DNA of 64,000 nucleotides from Pseudomonadales bacterium (GTDB lineage Bacteria; Pseudomonadota; Gammaproteobacteria; Pseudomonadales; Pseudohongiellaceae): contig WLWQ01000003.1 in the NCBI GenBank assembly GCA_012103535.1, positions 558,001-622,000 of the forward strand, read 5' to 3'. The notes beneath the pieces are model-generated. The model saw nothing but the letters and a program-made list of their open reading frames with translations. It was not told the origin of the DNA and searched no databases. The position numbers and the translations under genes are program-made. The first letter of the stretch is position 1; every line of letters starts with the position of its first letter. Below, piece after piece: positions 1 through 8,684 of this stretch.

Positions 1-70
1 AGAAAGTTTCGCTCTTGTTGTCAGGCAAGGGATATTGCTTCGCTAGATTTTCTACTTCGATGATTGACAT
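1..70 (-). CDS. ABC transporter ATP-binding protein, N-terminal fragment
   Basis: The minus strand reads ATG at 70-68 and stays open to the window edge, giving 23 residues that begin MSIIEVENLAKQYPLP. This is the usual opening of an ABC ATPase: the first beta strand, then the aromatic A-loop Tyr that stacks on the adenine of ATP. A purine-rich GGGGA stretch lies about 10 bases upstream as a ribosome site. Walker A and later motifs lie outside the window, so substrate and direction of transport cannot be told. The family assignment rests only on this short N-terminus. Confidence 0.6.
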   Translation of the reverse strand, partial: MSIIEVENLAKQYPLPDNKSETF

Positions 71-173
71 AGATGAGTCGTCCCCTTTTTCCCTTTCCAA
101 TAAAGCCACTCAGTATAATAACTGAACCGAGTGACTTTAAAAGTGTGCCCTGGTTAAAGAGAAGTCTTAGTGG

Positions 174-452
174 CTAATAATCGTAGTAATAACGATTCTT
201 CGGTTTTAGAGGTGCTAAGAAGAAATAGAAGCTCCATGCAAACCAAGACAAACAAACAATTGCCAACAACCAGGCAATTTTCTCAAAGCCTGTCGTTTTG
301 TCAGAAGTGGCAATAATCCAGATCGGTAGCAACCAAATTGCGAAGATTGCCACAGCGCAGACTATTGCAAATCCAAATGTGACCAGTGGGATAACAGCCA
401 ATATTCCCAATATCACCAGGAAAATGACTAAGAGGTTTCCGATTGCTTTCAT
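174..452 (-). CDS. Small two- to three-helix membrane protein, PLDc_N-like
   Basis: The product is 92 residues, mostly hydrophobic. Two helices fill residues 5-48 and a third spans about 60-80, with a polar tail ending in Lys/Tyr. The block IWIIATSDKTTGFEKIAWLL followed by a Phe/Leu-rich helix resembles the short PLDc_N-type membrane domain, in which a polar turn separates two helices. No catalytic residues are visible. It lies just upstream of the ABC-ATPase fragment on the same strand, about 100 bases apart, so co-transcription is possible. Function unknown. Confidence 0.55.
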   Translation of the reverse strand: MKAIGNLLVIFLVILGILAVIPLVTFGFAIVCAVAIFAIWLLPIWIIATSDKTTGFEKIAWLLAIVCLSWFAWSFYFFLAPLKPKNRYYYDY

Positions 453-760
453 GACACTATGCCTTTGCGCTAGTTATTGTCGTAATTCACTGATTCTCTA
501 AGAGATTGCGAATAGCGTGCCAACTTGAAATAATGTTATTAAACAATGACTTAACGAGATTTGTTGGGCGATGAACTGGGAAAAATCGAGTAAATTGGCG
601 AATTTCACCACTCATAATTTGCACGAAATTAGTGGGAAGGCCTTAATTGCTGATGGTTTGGGACAGAATGCTTCTTTGTGACGCCAGCTGGCCCCAACTC
701 GGTTATCCACGGAAGTGAATTCGCGGTATCCTGATCACTACAGTCTCGGAATTCTCAGCC
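453..760. other. Intergenic region, nothing recognised
   Basis: This 308-base stretch separates two divergent genes and should carry both promoters. I see no convincing -10/-35 pair, operator, RNA gene or terminator. There is also no clear ribosome site before the ATG at 761. Confidence 0.4.
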
Positions 761-1312
761 ATGAAATATTTTAAATACTTGCTTTATCTAATCCCTCTCG
801 CCGCACTGTTTTCCAGTGGCTTGGTCGCGGCGGCAGAATCAGAAGAAACTTATCTGCTGCTTAATGTTGATACTACTGGCCCATTAATGGCCAGGGACGT
901 TGAATTTACCAATGTCGATACCGGAGAAACGGTACTGGTCAAAGATGTCATAGAACTTGGCAGGTACACTCAAACGCATTTCTATCTTTTACCAATAAAC
1001 CCTGGGCTTTATTATCTAAGTAAAATTTATCCTACACATAATCGCATCGATGCATCTCCTGCTATCGATGTGGATGAGCGCAGTGGCATTATTACGATTC
1101 AGGAAAATGCGATTAATTATATTGGTGATGTCATTATCGAAACGAAAGACATGGGACCGCGAGTATCTACACTCGTGACCTACGAAGCGAATTCGCGGAC
1201 GCTTGTACACGCTGTTAGCAGCGAACGTGAAATTTTTGAACGACTAGAAACAGTAGTAACTATCGCTGGCCACTACCCTGTTCCCGTCGACAAACAACTT
1301 CTAGGTTTGTAA
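761..1312 (+). CDS. Secreted protein of unknown function
   Basis: The 183-residue product starts with a clear Sec signal peptide (MKYFKYLLYLIPLAALF, with an Ala-rich cleavage region near residue 24). The mature part is beta-rich without a recognised catalytic motif; the pattern of short strands and a PINPGLYYLSKIY segment suggests a carboxypeptidase-regulatory or DUF2846-like beta-sandwich, but this is weak. It converges on the cupin gene, whose stop lies 13 bases away. A short inverted repeat (AGTCCT at 1316-1321, AGGACT at 1329-1334) lies between them without a T-run. Function unknown; periplasmic or surface location is inferred from the signal peptide. Confidence 0.6.
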   Translation: MKYFKYLLYLIPLAALFSSGLVAAAESEETYLLLNVDTTGPLMARDVEFTNVDTGETVLVKDVIELGRYTQTHFYLLPINPGLYYLSKIYPTHNRIDASPAIDVDERSGIITIQENAINYIGDVIIETKDMGPRVSTLVTYEANSRTLVHAVSSEREIFERLETVVTIAGHYPVPVDKQLLGL

Positions 1313-1325
1313 CTGAGTCCTATAA

Positions 1326-1757
1326 CTAAGGACTATGAAAAGGCGCTGCGGCTCCGCCTGGTAACCAGATTGTTAACACTACCGCTGGTTCATCACTTTC
1401 CACTGAATGAATAATAGTGTCTCCAGGGCGGCAGATGCCGATGTCACCTGGCTCCAATACTGCTGCTTCACCATTCACGTTATGACCGAAGCGCCCACTG
1501 ATAACGTAGAAAATTTCGATGGCATCGTGTGTGTGTGGTTGCGGATCGTAGTCAGGATGAAAAGTTAGTTCGGCAATGCGAGTTTCTTCCCCGCCAAGAT
1601 TTGCCGCATCAACCAAAATCTTGAAATCAATGGGGCCACCACCCGCTGCCTCTCTAAGTGCTTCTTGAGTGACTGGGTCATAATCAACTTGAGCCATAAG
1701 CACAGCTGGCAAAAAACACACTATCAGTACAGCTATCTTGAATTTTATTTTTTTCAT
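1326..1757 (-). CDS. Exported cupin-domain protein
   Basis: A single cupin barrel of about 100 residues follows a signal peptide (MKKIKFKIAVLIVCFLPAV). The first cupin motif is visible as HTHDAIEIFYVISG: two His and a Glu that usually bind one metal. The second motif reads PGDTIIHSVESD, holding the last His. The start at 1757 is chosen because AGAAGG lies 7 bases before it and the signal peptide then begins at Met; an upstream ATG at 1778 overlaps the stop of the D-aminoacylase gene (TAATG) and would add seven polar residues. It is the last gene of a three-gene minus-strand set with the D-aminoacylase-like and M13 peptidase genes. Substrate unknown. Confidence 0.8.
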   Translation of the reverse strand: MKKIKFKIAVLIVCFLPAVLMAQVDYDPVTQEALREAAGGGPIDFKILVDAANLGGEETRIAELTFHPDYDPQPHTHDAIEIFYVISGRFGHNVNGEAAVLEPGDIGICRPGDTIIHSVESDEPAVVLTIWLPGGAAAPFHSP

Positions 1758-1777
1758 ATCAAACCTTCTTGGGTACA

Positions 1778-3373
1778 TTAGCGTGAGCCGGTATAGCCAG
1801 GTCCATAAACTATTCTTCCAGGTCTCGCGTCGGTGTGTTGGCCATTCTCCACCACAAGGGTGCCGTTTACGAATACGTATTTCATTCCCACAGCGTACTG
1901 GTGTGGATCTTCAAATGTTGCCTTGTCGATAATTTCGTCAGCATCGAATATGGCGATGTCTGCATAGTAGCCCTCAGTAATTAAACCGCGGTCATGAATT
2001 CCTAGGCGTCTTGCGGTTTGACTGCTCATCTTGCGCACCGCTTCTTCCAGCGAAAGTATGCCTCGTTCTCGAACATATAAACCCAAGACTCTGGCGAAGG
2101 TTCCATATTGCCTGGGATGGGGAGCACCTTCACCGAAGATGCCAACCGGACCATCAGAGCCAATAGCAGTGGCAGGGTGCTGCATGATGCGGTCAACATC
2201 ATCAGGCCCAATGGCATGATAGACCGCCGTAGCCCCGCCTCTTCGAATAATATCGAACACCACATCTGCTGCGTTTTCTGGGGTTGGCTGCAATCCTCTT
2301 TCGATGGTCAGATCGGCCAGGTTCTTGCCTGCCATCTCCGGATCCCAGGAATTACGCGAAATGAAAACGTTGCTCGGATCGCCACCACCGCGGTCATATA
2401 GAATCTTGAAAACCACCTCGTCCTTAATCGTTTGCCGTGTTTCAGTACTATCGATTCTTTCCAGCATGCGCTCGCGACCGCCTTCCTGAGCCCATTGAGG
2501 AATGAGTGCGTTTATACCAGTCTGGGAAGCAGTGTAAGGATATTGGTCGATGGTAATGTCGATTCCGCGAGCGCGAGCTTCATCGACCATGCGCAAACTT
2601 TCAATAGACGCTCCCCAATTTTCAACGCCAATGACTTTATGGTGAGTCATTTGTACAGGAATATTTGCTTCCTCTCCGATGCGAATAGTTTCTTCCACAG
2701 AGTCTAATAGCTGGGCAGCTTCTTCCCGCATGTGAGAGATATAAATCCCATTGTATTCAGCGGCGACTTTAGACAATTCGATAACTTCTTCGGTTTCAGT
2801 AAAACTTCCCGGTACGTAAAACAGACCAGTAGAGATTCCAAGTGCGCCCTGTTCCATTGCCTCTCGCACCATGGATTTCATACGCTCTAATTCAGCTGCT
2901 GTTGGTTCTCGATCTTCAGCACCGATCACCTGAGAGCGGACAGTACCCTGGCCTACAAACACCCCCCAATTAGGACTTATTCTTCTCTCTTCAATGGCGG
3001 AGAAATGTTCACTAATTGGAAAAGGTGAACTGCCATCATTGCCTTCGGTGAGTGTTGTTACACCCTGCAATAAAGCACTCTCGGCATTGGGCACATCGAA
3101 TATTCCCCGCAGGGCATGGGTGTGGGGATCGATAAAGCCTGGCGCAACCACCAGGCCGCTGGCATCGATTACTCGCTCAGCAGCGGCAGCAGAAAGATTG
3201 GCAATGCGCACGATGCGATCATCGACGATGCCGATGTCAGTGCTATACCAGGGATTACCAGAACCGTCGACGATGGTGCCATTGCGAATAATGGTGTCGA
3301 ACTGTTGCGCGCTTCCTACTGCAGGTAGAAAGAGGACAAGGAAACACAATAGTTGCTGGAAATTTTTTTTCAT
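1778..3373 (-). CDS. Exported N-acyl-D-amino-acid deacylase family amidohydrolase
   Basis: The 531-residue protein has a signal peptide (residues 1-22, ending VGSAQQ) and then the D-aminoacylase arrangement: a small beta domain, a TIM barrel opening with the metal motif GFIDPHTH (His84, His86), further ligand candidates His214 (ISHMREE) and His244/245, and the late GSDGP motif that carries the catalytic Asp. Family members remove the acyl group from N-acyl-D-amino acids or act on related amides. The position that is a metal-binding Cys in the classical enzyme lies in a TEGNDGSS segment here and appears to be Asp. AAGGAAAC precedes the start. It sits 29 bases after the M13 peptidase, so the two probably act together in periplasmic peptide breakdown. 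Confidence 0.85.
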   Translation of the reverse strand: MKKNFQQLLCFLVLFLPAVGSAQQFDTIIRNGTIVDGSGNPWYSTDIGIVDDRIVRIANLSAAAAERVIDASGLVVAPGFIDPHTHALRGIFDVPNAESALLQGVTTLTEGNDGSSPFPISEHFSAIEERRISPNWGVFVGQGTVRSQVIGAEDREPTAAELERMKSMVREAMEQGALGISTGLFYVPGSFTETEEVIELSKVAAEYNGIYISHMREEAAQLLDSVEETIRIGEEANIPVQMTHHKVIGVENWGASIESLRMVDEARARGIDITIDQYPYTASQTGINALIPQWAQEGGRERMLERIDSTETRQTIKDEVVFKILYDRGGGDPSNVFISRNSWDPEMAGKNLADLTIERGLQPTPENAADVVFDIIRRGGATAVYHAIGPDDVDRIMQHPATAIGSDGPVGIFGEGAPHPRQYGTFARVLGLYVRERGILSLEEAVRKMSSQTARRLGIHDRGLITEGYYADIAIFDADEIIDKATFEDPHQYAVGMKYVFVNGTLVVENGQHTDARPGRIVYGPGYTGSR

Positions 3374-3402
3374 ATTGTGTTTCCTTTTAATTGAAAGACT
3401 AT

Positions 3403-5526
3403 TTACCAGATGCGAACCCGCTCCTCAGGAGCTAAGTAGAGTTCATCTTCAGGCTGGACGTCAAATGCTTCATACCATTCATTGAAATTTCTTACTACAC
3501 CGTTTACTCGATATTCCGAAGGAGAATGGGGATCGGTGGTGAGTCGTTGAATGAGCGCATCTTCGCGATACTTTCTTTGCCAAACCTGAGCCCAGGATAA
3601 AAAGAAGCGTTGATCGCCTGTCAATCCATCAATGATTGGTGCCTCTTCGCCAGTCAATGACATCTGATAAGCGCGATAGGCAAGTGACAGTCCACCGACG
3701 TCACCGATGTTTTCTCCGAGGGTGAAGTTGCCATCGATAAAATAACCAGGTACCGGTTCAAACTGATCGTATTGTGCTGCCAGTGCGGTGGTGAGCACCT
3801 CGAAGTTTGCGCGGTCTTCATCAGTCCACCAATTTCTTTGGATTCCCTGAAAATCAGACTTTGATCCCTGGTCGTCAAAGCCATGTCCCATCTCGTGACC
3901 TATGACCGCGCCGATGCCGCCGTAGTTAACCGCTGCATCTGCATTTGGATCGAAGAATGGTGGTTGCAGAATGCCTGCTGGAAACACGATCTCGTTAAAT
4001 GAAGAATTGTAATAGGCATTAACCGTTTGCGGTGTCATACCCCATTCTTCCCGATTCGTGGGTTGCCCTAAGCGACCGATCTCATCTTCGTAATTAAATT
4101 CCCTGATATTTTGGGCGTTACCGAACAAATCACCTCGGCTTATTTCTATGGAAGACAAGTCCTTCCATTCATCAGGATAAGCAATTTTCGGTCGAAACGA
4201 CTGTAACTTCTTGTGGGCTTCTTCTTTAGTCGCAGAGCCCATCCAGTCAATTTCATCGATACTTTGCGCGATAGCAGCACGCAAGTTTTCAACCAATTCT
4301 TGCATTTGTTGCTTAGCAGATTCAGGAAAGTGCCGCTCAACATAAACTTGACCGACAGCTTCACCCAGACTATTTAGAGCACCGACGCGGCCAACACCAC
4401 GCTCCCAGCGCTCTCTCTGTTCCGGCACACCATTGAGTACAGTCGAATAAAAGTGGAAGCGCTCATTATCTAGCTCTTCAGACAAAACAGGAGCACTGTC
4501 TACTATGTAGCGATAAGTCATGTAGGCAACCCAATCTTCAACCGGCGCTGAACCAACCAACTCAATAATGGGAGACATGGCACTTGGGTAAGATACGTTT
4601 AGATCTTCCAAATCTGAAATGCCAGCAGCTGCGAAGTAGCTGTCCCAATCCAGTCCGGGGAATTCTGTCTTAAATGCGTTGAAACTCATTGGGTTGTAGG
4701 TTAAATCCCGATTTCGTCGTTGATCGCGAGGCCATAGATGCTCGGCGATTTCAGTTTCGAGACTGAGAATTGCTTCAGCTTTGCTTTGGGTGTTATTGAT
4801 TTCAGCGAAATCTAAAACCCGAGAGATATGAGCTACATATTCTGAGCGCACATTTTGAAATTGTTCCGTGTCCAACAGGTAGTAATCTCGATCTGGCAGT
4901 CCAATCCCACCAACCGATAACACCAACTGGTGACTGTCCGGGTCGCTGCGATCTGCTCCTATATAAAAACCAAAAGGCGTTGCCGTATTGTCAATCAAGG
5001 CACGACCAAATCCTTGTATCAGTTCTTCCCGCGTATCTATCTCACTCAGAGAAGCGAGACCCGGCAGCAAGGGGCTAATTCCTAGCTCGTTGAGACTATT
5101 GGTATTCATGTAGCTTAAGTAATAGTCACTGATTTTCTGTTCGATCGAATCCTGTGCAGGCTCAGTATTGGTCAGGTCGTCAATAATGGTGCGCACCCGC
5201 TGATCCGAGCGATCGCCTAGTACCGTGAATGACCCATAGTTACTTCTTGATGCAGGTAACTCGAATGTGTCTAACCATTTACCGTTGGCATAGCGAAAAA
5301 AATCATCGCCTGGTTGAGTATTCTCATCCTGATGACTCAGATCGATGCCAAAGGCGCCAAGCTCAGTACCTGACGCAGAGGCGACCTCTGCTACAGTCTG
5401 AGCAGCAGTGGCTTCTTCGGATGGTGTGTTAACGGTGTTTTGATTTTCATCTGAGCCACAAGCGGTGAGCAAAGTAACCAGCGAAATACTAAGTGCAAGC
5501 GAAAATTTGTTTGCAGACAATGACAT
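3403..5526 (-). CDS. M13 (neprilysin/PepO-type) zinc metallopeptidase, lipoprotein
   Basis: At 707 residues this is full length for family M13. The N-terminus is a lipoprotein signal with lipobox LTAC, so the enzyme is probably anchored in the envelope. The zinc site reads GHEMGHGFD with the His near residues 544 and 548. The third ligand motif GENIGDVGG follows near residue 600, and the substrate-contact segment NAYYNSSFNEIVFPAG precedes it. The end keeps the usual RVRIW after a conserved Pro-Glu-Glu. M13 enzymes cut oligopeptides on the amino side of hydrophobic residues. GGGAG lies about 8 bases before the ATG. First gene of the operon with the D-aminoacylase-like and cupin genes, and divergent from the amidohydrolase at 5737. 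Confidence 0.92.
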   Translation of the reverse strand: MSLSANKFSLALSISLVTLLTACGSDENQNTVNTPSEEATAAQTVAEVASASGTELGAFGIDLSHQDENTQPGDDFFRYANGKWLDTFELPASRSNYGSFTVLGDRSDQRVRTIIDDLTNTEPAQDSIEQKISDYYLSYMNTNSLNELGISPLLPGLASLSEIDTREELIQGFGRALIDNTATPFGFYIGADRSDPDSHQLVLSVGGIGLPDRDYYLLDTEQFQNVRSEYVAHISRVLDFAEINNTQSKAEAILSLETEIAEHLWPRDQRRNRDLTYNPMSFNAFKTEFPGLDWDSYFAAAGISDLEDLNVSYPSAMSPIIELVGSAPVEDWVAYMTYRYIVDSAPVLSEELDNERFHFYSTVLNGVPEQRERWERGVGRVGALNSLGEAVGQVYVERHFPESAKQQMQELVENLRAAIAQSIDEIDWMGSATKEEAHKKLQSFRPKIAYPDEWKDLSSIEISRGDLFGNAQNIREFNYEDEIGRLGQPTNREEWGMTPQTVNAYYNSSFNEIVFPAGILQPPFFDPNADAAVNYGGIGAVIGHEMGHGFDDQGSKSDFQGIQRNWWTDEDRANFEVLTTALAAQYDQFEPVPGYFIDGNFTLGENIGDVGGLSLAYRAYQMSLTGEEAPIIDGLTGDQRFFLSWAQVWQRKYREDALIQRLTTDPHSPSEYRVNGVVRNFNEWYEAFDVQPEDELYLAPEERVRIW

Positions 5527-5736
5527 TTTTTAACTCCCAATTACTCGTTATTGTCGAGCGAAACCGGAGTATACCTGATTTGCATAGACGGATAAGCTGC
5601 CAGTGACTCCAGAAAAAGTCCTGCTCTTATATTTGCCGAAACATGGTTGTACACTCCATCACACTTACGAAGAATCCTAACGGGAGTGGATTTATCCAAT
5701 TTGAAAATGAACGATAAAAAAAGATCATCCACAATT

Positions 5737-8673
5737 ATGAAAAGTAAATTCGTACCTGGTGCATCTGCAGCGTTACTGCTGTCATTGTTGCCGAATTTTC
5801 TAGCCGCGCAGGAAACCGCAACACCAAATGGCATTGCCGATAATCGACTCGCAGCCTTCGCTTTCACCAACGGCAATTTCTATCAATCTGATGGTAGTTT
5901 CCTGCAAGGTGGGAGTTTGTTAATTCGAGAGGGCCGAGTGGTAGAACTGAACAACGGTGAAAGTGTTCCTGACGGTTTTTTCGAAATCGATTTAGATGGA
6001 AAGTACGTTTATCCAGGATTCATCGATGTCTATACCGACTATGGAATCTCTGAGTTGGAAAGAGTGGACGATAATGGGGCTGCAGAAAATCTCTACCCCA
6101 GCGAAAGAGCGTTTAATGTAAATGACTCTATTCGAGCGAATTTTCGAGCAAGCACAGAATTTACCCCTGACGATGATGAGCGCCAGAAATACCGTGCGCT
6201 CGGATTTTCCAGCGTTTTAAGCTTGCGGCCCGATGGTATTGCCCGCGGCACCTCTGCATTGATAACCCTGGGTGACAAGAATGCCAACGAATCAATCGTT
6301 GTCCCTGACGCTGCAGCTCATTATTCCCTGGATAAAGGCACTTCTAGCCAGAATATGCCGGTATCTTTAATGGGTTCCTTTGCCTTGATTCGCCAAACAT
6401 TTCTGGATGCTGAATGGTTCGGCGCGCAAGAGCCGCGGCCATTTACTGACGATACCCTCGAAGCCTGGAACGCAACTCAATCGCTACCGCAGATAATGGA
6501 AGTTGAAAACTGGCAGGAAGCCTTAACTGTTGATCGAGTTGGTGACGAATTTGAAACTCAGTATGTTCTTAAAACTACTGGGGACAGTTTTCGCCAGGCA
6601 GAGTTGATTCAAGCGACCAATGCCAGCCTTATTGTTCCCATAGACTTTCCTGAAGCTCCCGAGGTTGACGACCCCCTGCTTGCAGAAGAAGTCTCTTTCG
6701 AAGATCTCAAGCAATGGGAGTTAGCTCCTTTCAATCCACGAATTCTGGAAGAAAATAACATCAATTTCGCCATAACTTCTTCTGGCGGAAGTGAAGAGTT
6801 TTGGGAGAATTTGCGTAAAGCGGTGGGCAATGGTTTATCCGAACAATCTGCTATCAATGCAATCACTTATTCTGCGGCAGAAATTCTTGGATTAGAAGAA
6901 TTAGTGGGACAACTGACGCCTAATTCCTTGGCTAATTTCGTTGTTACATCTGCTCCACTATTCGAAGATGATTCTCTGATGCTGGAGAATTGGATTGAAG
7001 GACAACGATTCGTGCTGGCTGAGGATTACGATGACAGAGCCGGCAGCTATACCGTTTCCGTTGATAGTCAGGAATATACCCTCGACCTGAGTTTTGATGA
7101 TGGCGAGGCTTCTGCTGAACTGGTACTGGAAGACGATGAAACCAGAGCAGCGAATCTCGATCTTACCGATGATTTGATCACCTTGAATTTCGCCGTCGAT
7201 GAAGCGGGCAACAGGGTTAGATTAAGCGGTTGGCCGCTTGAAGAAACAGGAGCAAGCGGCTGGCAAGGTAATGGCCGTTCTCCCGCCGGTGCCAGGATCA
7301 ACTGGCGTATGGTCCGTAACAACAGTGCAGAAAGTGCAGAAGCAATTACGGACACCACGATAGAAATCGCAGACCTGCCCAGCAATATTATTTATCCCTT
7401 TACCGCCTATGGAAGAACGGAGCAACCAATCCAGCAGGATCTGTTAATTCGAGGGGCAACAGTCTGGACCAATGAAGATATTGGCAACTTGGTAACCGAT
7501 GTATTGGTGCGGGATGGGCGCATTGCTGAAGTTGGAGATAACTTGTCGGCAAATGGAGCGGCGGTAATCGATGGAACCGGTAAACATTTAACCCCGGGCA
7601 TCATCGATGAACATTCCCACATAGCGTTGTTCAATATTAACGAGACCGAAACCAATTCAAGCATGGTAAGAATGAAAGATGTTGTTAATTCTGAAAACAT
7701 CAACATTTATAGAAACCTTGCTGGTGGCGTAGTAGCAGCACAATTACTCCATGGCTCGGCTAATCCGATAGGTGGTCAATCGGCAATCGTTAAAATGCGT
7801 TGGGGGGATTCGCCACAGGATTTGCTAATCGATGGTGCGGATGAATACATAAAGTTTGCACTGGGAGAAAATGTAAAACGATCTCGAAATCCTGCCTCCG
7901 TTCGCTATCCCCAAACTCGAATGGGAGTAGAACAAGTTTTTGTGGACGCCTTTTCTCAAGCCCAGGAATACGGGCAAGCCTGGGATGAATACAACGGGCT
8001 TTCTCGGGCGCAACAAAGAAACACCGTAGCTCCGCGCCGAGATTTAGTCGACGAAACCATGTTAGAAATTCTCAATGGTGAGCGCTTCGTAACCAGTCAC
8101 TCCTACGTGCAATCTGAAATCAATATGCTGATGCACGTTGCAGATAGTTTTGATTTCAATATCAATACTTTCACCCACATTCTCGAAGGATACAAAGTCG
8201 CAGACAAGATGGCTCTGCACGGAGCGGGCGGTTCTACCTTTTCAGATTGGTGGGGATACAAGTGGGAAGTACGTTATGCAATTCCTTATAACGCAGCGCT
8301 TATGCAGCAAGCAGGTGTTGTTGTGGCATTAAACTCTGATGATGCGGAACTATCGCGGAGACTAAATCAGGAAGCCGCCAAGGCGGTTAAGTATGGGGGG
8401 GTTAGCGAAATCGATGCGCTCAAGATGGTGACACTCAATCCCGCCATCCTGCTTCACCTCGATGACCGCATGGGCAGCATTAGAGAAGGTAAAGATGCTG
8501 ATCTGGTGCTTTGGAGCGATCATCCATTGTCAATTTATGCCGTTGCTGAAACCACCTGGGTCGAAGGTATTCCTTACTACGACCGGCAAAGCGATATGGC
8601 CCTCAGGCAGCAAATTGAAAATGAACGCGCACGTATTATCGGCGCCATCACCAACAACTCTGAAAACGACTAA
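5737..8673 (+). CDS. Exported two-domain amidohydrolase (inactive-looking N half, intact C half)
   Basis: With the start at 5737 the protein has 978 residues and a signal peptide ending LAAQ. It holds two amidohydrolase-like halves. In the first (about residues 50-440) the expected metal motif is replaced by PGFIDVYTDYG, with Tyr99 and Asp101 where two His should be. A beta-rich linker (about 440-580) follows. The second half opens with a normal PGIIDEHSHIALF (His626, His628) and ends with the usual GSIREGKDADLVLW. Large exported proteins of this build occur in marine bacteria next to a shorter amidohydrolase, as here. Substrate unknown; a cyclic amide or peptide product is a guess. An in-frame ATG at 5707 is an alternative start; neither has a strong ribosome site. 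Confidence 0.85.
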   Translation: MKSKFVPGASAALLLSLLPNFLAAQETATPNGIADNRLAAFAFTNGNFYQSDGSFLQGGSLLIREGRVVELNNGESVPDGFFEIDLDGKYVYPGFIDVYTDYGISELERVDDNGAAENLYPSERAFNVNDSIRANFRASTEFTPDDDERQKYRALGFSSVLSLRPDGIARGTSALITLGDKNANESIVVPDAAAHYSLDKGTSSQNMPVSLMGSFALIRQTFLDAEWFGAQEPRPFTDDTLEAWNATQSLPQIMEVENWQEALTVDRVGDEFETQYVLKTTGDSFRQAELIQATNASLIVPIDFPEAPEVDDPLLAEEVSFEDLKQWELAPFNPRILEENNINFAITSSGGSEEFWENLRKAVGNGLSEQSAINAITYSAAEILGLEELVGQLTPNSLANFVVTSAPLFEDDSLMLENWIEGQRFVLAEDYDDRAGSYTVSVDSQEYTLDLSFDDGEASAELVLEDDETRAANLDLTDDLITLNFAVDEAGNRVRLSGWPLEETGASGWQGNGRSPAGARINWRMVRNNSAESAEAITDTTIEIADLPSNIIYPFTAYGRTEQPIQQDLLIRGATVWTNEDIGNLVTDVLVRDGRIAEVGDNLSANGAAVIDGTGKHLTPGIIDEHSHIALFNINETETNSSMVRMKDVVNSENINIYRNLAGGVVAAQLLHGSANPIGGQSAIVKMRWGDSPQDLLIDGADEYIKFALGENVKRSRNPASVRYPQTRMGVEQVFVDAFSQAQEYGQAWDEYNGLSRAQQRNTVAPRRDLVDETMLEILNGERFVTSHSYVQSEINMLMHVADSFDFNINTFTHILEGYKVADKMALHGAGGSTFSDWWGYKWEVRYAIPYNAALMQQAGVVVALNSDDAELSRRLNQEAAKAVKYGGVSEIDALKMVTLNPAILLHLDDRMGSIREGKDADLVLWSDHPLSIYAVAETTWVEGIPYYDRQSDMALRQQIENERARIIGAITNNSEND

Positions 8674-8684
8674 GGAGAACTGAT

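Noticed and set aside
2994..3485. 163-codon plus-strand frame opposite the D-aminoacylase gene
   Set aside because: It is antisense to a well-supported enzyme gene and has an unlikely composition.
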